Part shown: piece after piece, positions 5,376 through 5,601 of the stretch
Layout: each line of letters starts with the position of its first letter
Numbering within the stretch: position 1 is the stretch's first letter
Assembly: GCA_945916025.1 (NCBI GenBank)
Contig: CAMEGD010000088.1
Coordinates: 1 to 5,601, forward strand
Direction of reading: 5' to 3'
DNA length: 5,601 nt
Source of the DNA: an uncultured Clostridia bacterium
Lineage (GTDB): Bacteria; Bacillota; Clostridia; Tissierellales; Peptoniphilaceae
Program-made: the position numbers and the translations under genes
The notes under the pieces: generated by a model
The model's database searches: none
Told to the model about the DNA's origin: nothing
The model's input: the letters and a program-made list of their open reading frames with translations, nothing else

Positions 5376-5601
5376 TTAAATAATATAGGGCTCTAATATA
5401 TTAAATATATACCCAACTAAAACAATACCTACAGTACAAATCCCAACAAAAGCTCCTAAAAGTTTTGGCTTTATGGCCTTCTTTAACATAATTAATGAAG
5501 GAAGACTTAAGGTAGTAACCCCCATCATAAAAGCAAGGACAGTACCAAGCTGCGCCCCCTTTGAAAGTAAGGCTTCAGCAATTGGAATAGTTCCAAAAAT
5601 A
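5376..5601 (-). CDS. DUF318/ArsP-type permease (C-terminal 74 residues, cut by window edge)
   Basis: The 3' end of an integral membrane protein gene; the start lies beyond 5601. The visible part begins IFGTIPIAEALLSKGAQ, followed by two hydrophobic segments, about LGTVLAFMMGVTTLSLPSLIML and LLGAFVGICTVGIVLVGYIF, joined by the basic loop KKAIKPK. It ends with a TAA stop (5378-5376). The GTIPIAEALLSKGA and TTLSLPSLIML signatures resemble the predicted permease family PF03773 (YraQ/ArsP). Members include an organoarsenical efflux protein, but most have unknown substrates. The AAGGAG of the downstream thioredoxin-like gene starts 2 nt after the base-level end of this gene, so the two form an operon. 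Substrate and direction of transport cannot be judged from this fragment. Confidence 0.8.
   Translation of the reverse strand, partial: IFGTIPIAEALLSKGAQLGTVLAFMMGVTTLSLPSLIMLKKAIKPKLLGAFVGICTVGIVLVGYIFNILEPYII

Overview
The window looks like chromosomal DNA from a low-GC anaerobic Firmicute (Clostridia/Tissierellia type). It is AT-rich, has strong AGGAG-type ribosome binding sites, TTG as well as ATG starts, and U-tract terminators. The genus cannot be fixed from the sequence alone. All five genes found lie on the minus strand, so transcription runs from high to low coordinates.

Read in the direction of transcription: (1) 5376-5601 is the C-terminal end of a DUF318/ArsP-type membrane permease. 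It is followed 14 nt later by a small CxxC thioredoxin-like protein (5116-5361), and this pair ends at a clear intrinsic terminator (5085-5107). (2) An extended -10 promoter, whose -35 element sits in the U-tract of that terminator, drives a GAF-PAS-AAA+-HTH sigma-54 activator (3285-5021, TTG start). (3) A 285-nt intergenic region (3000-3284) holds three copies of the perfect palindrome TTATCA-N3-TGATAA, then a terminator for the activator gene, then a near-perfect sigma-54 (-24/-12) promoter. (4) That promoter faces a tight operon: diaminopropionate ammonia-lyase ygeX (1752-2999), knotted carbamoyltransferase ygeW (552-1748) and the start of the M20-type hydrolase ygeY (1-476, cut by the window edge). 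A 12-bp hairpin lies between ygeW and ygeY.

Together the activator and ygeX-ygeW-ygeY form a self-contained regulated catabolic module. In E. coli the same three enzymes lie next to the sigma-54 regulator gene ygeV. As I recall recent work, they belong to a cluster for anaerobic purine/uric-acid breakdown. The reasonable inference is that the hydrolase and carbamoyltransferase act on ureido/carbamoyl intermediates, that carbamoyl phosphate may be recovered for ATP, and that YgeX releases pyruvate and two ammonia from 2,3-diaminopropionate. The most informative part of the window is the fully readable control region: activator gene, three predicted enhancer sites, insulating terminator and sigma-54 promoter. 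The permease/thioredoxin pair appears to be a separate transcription unit.
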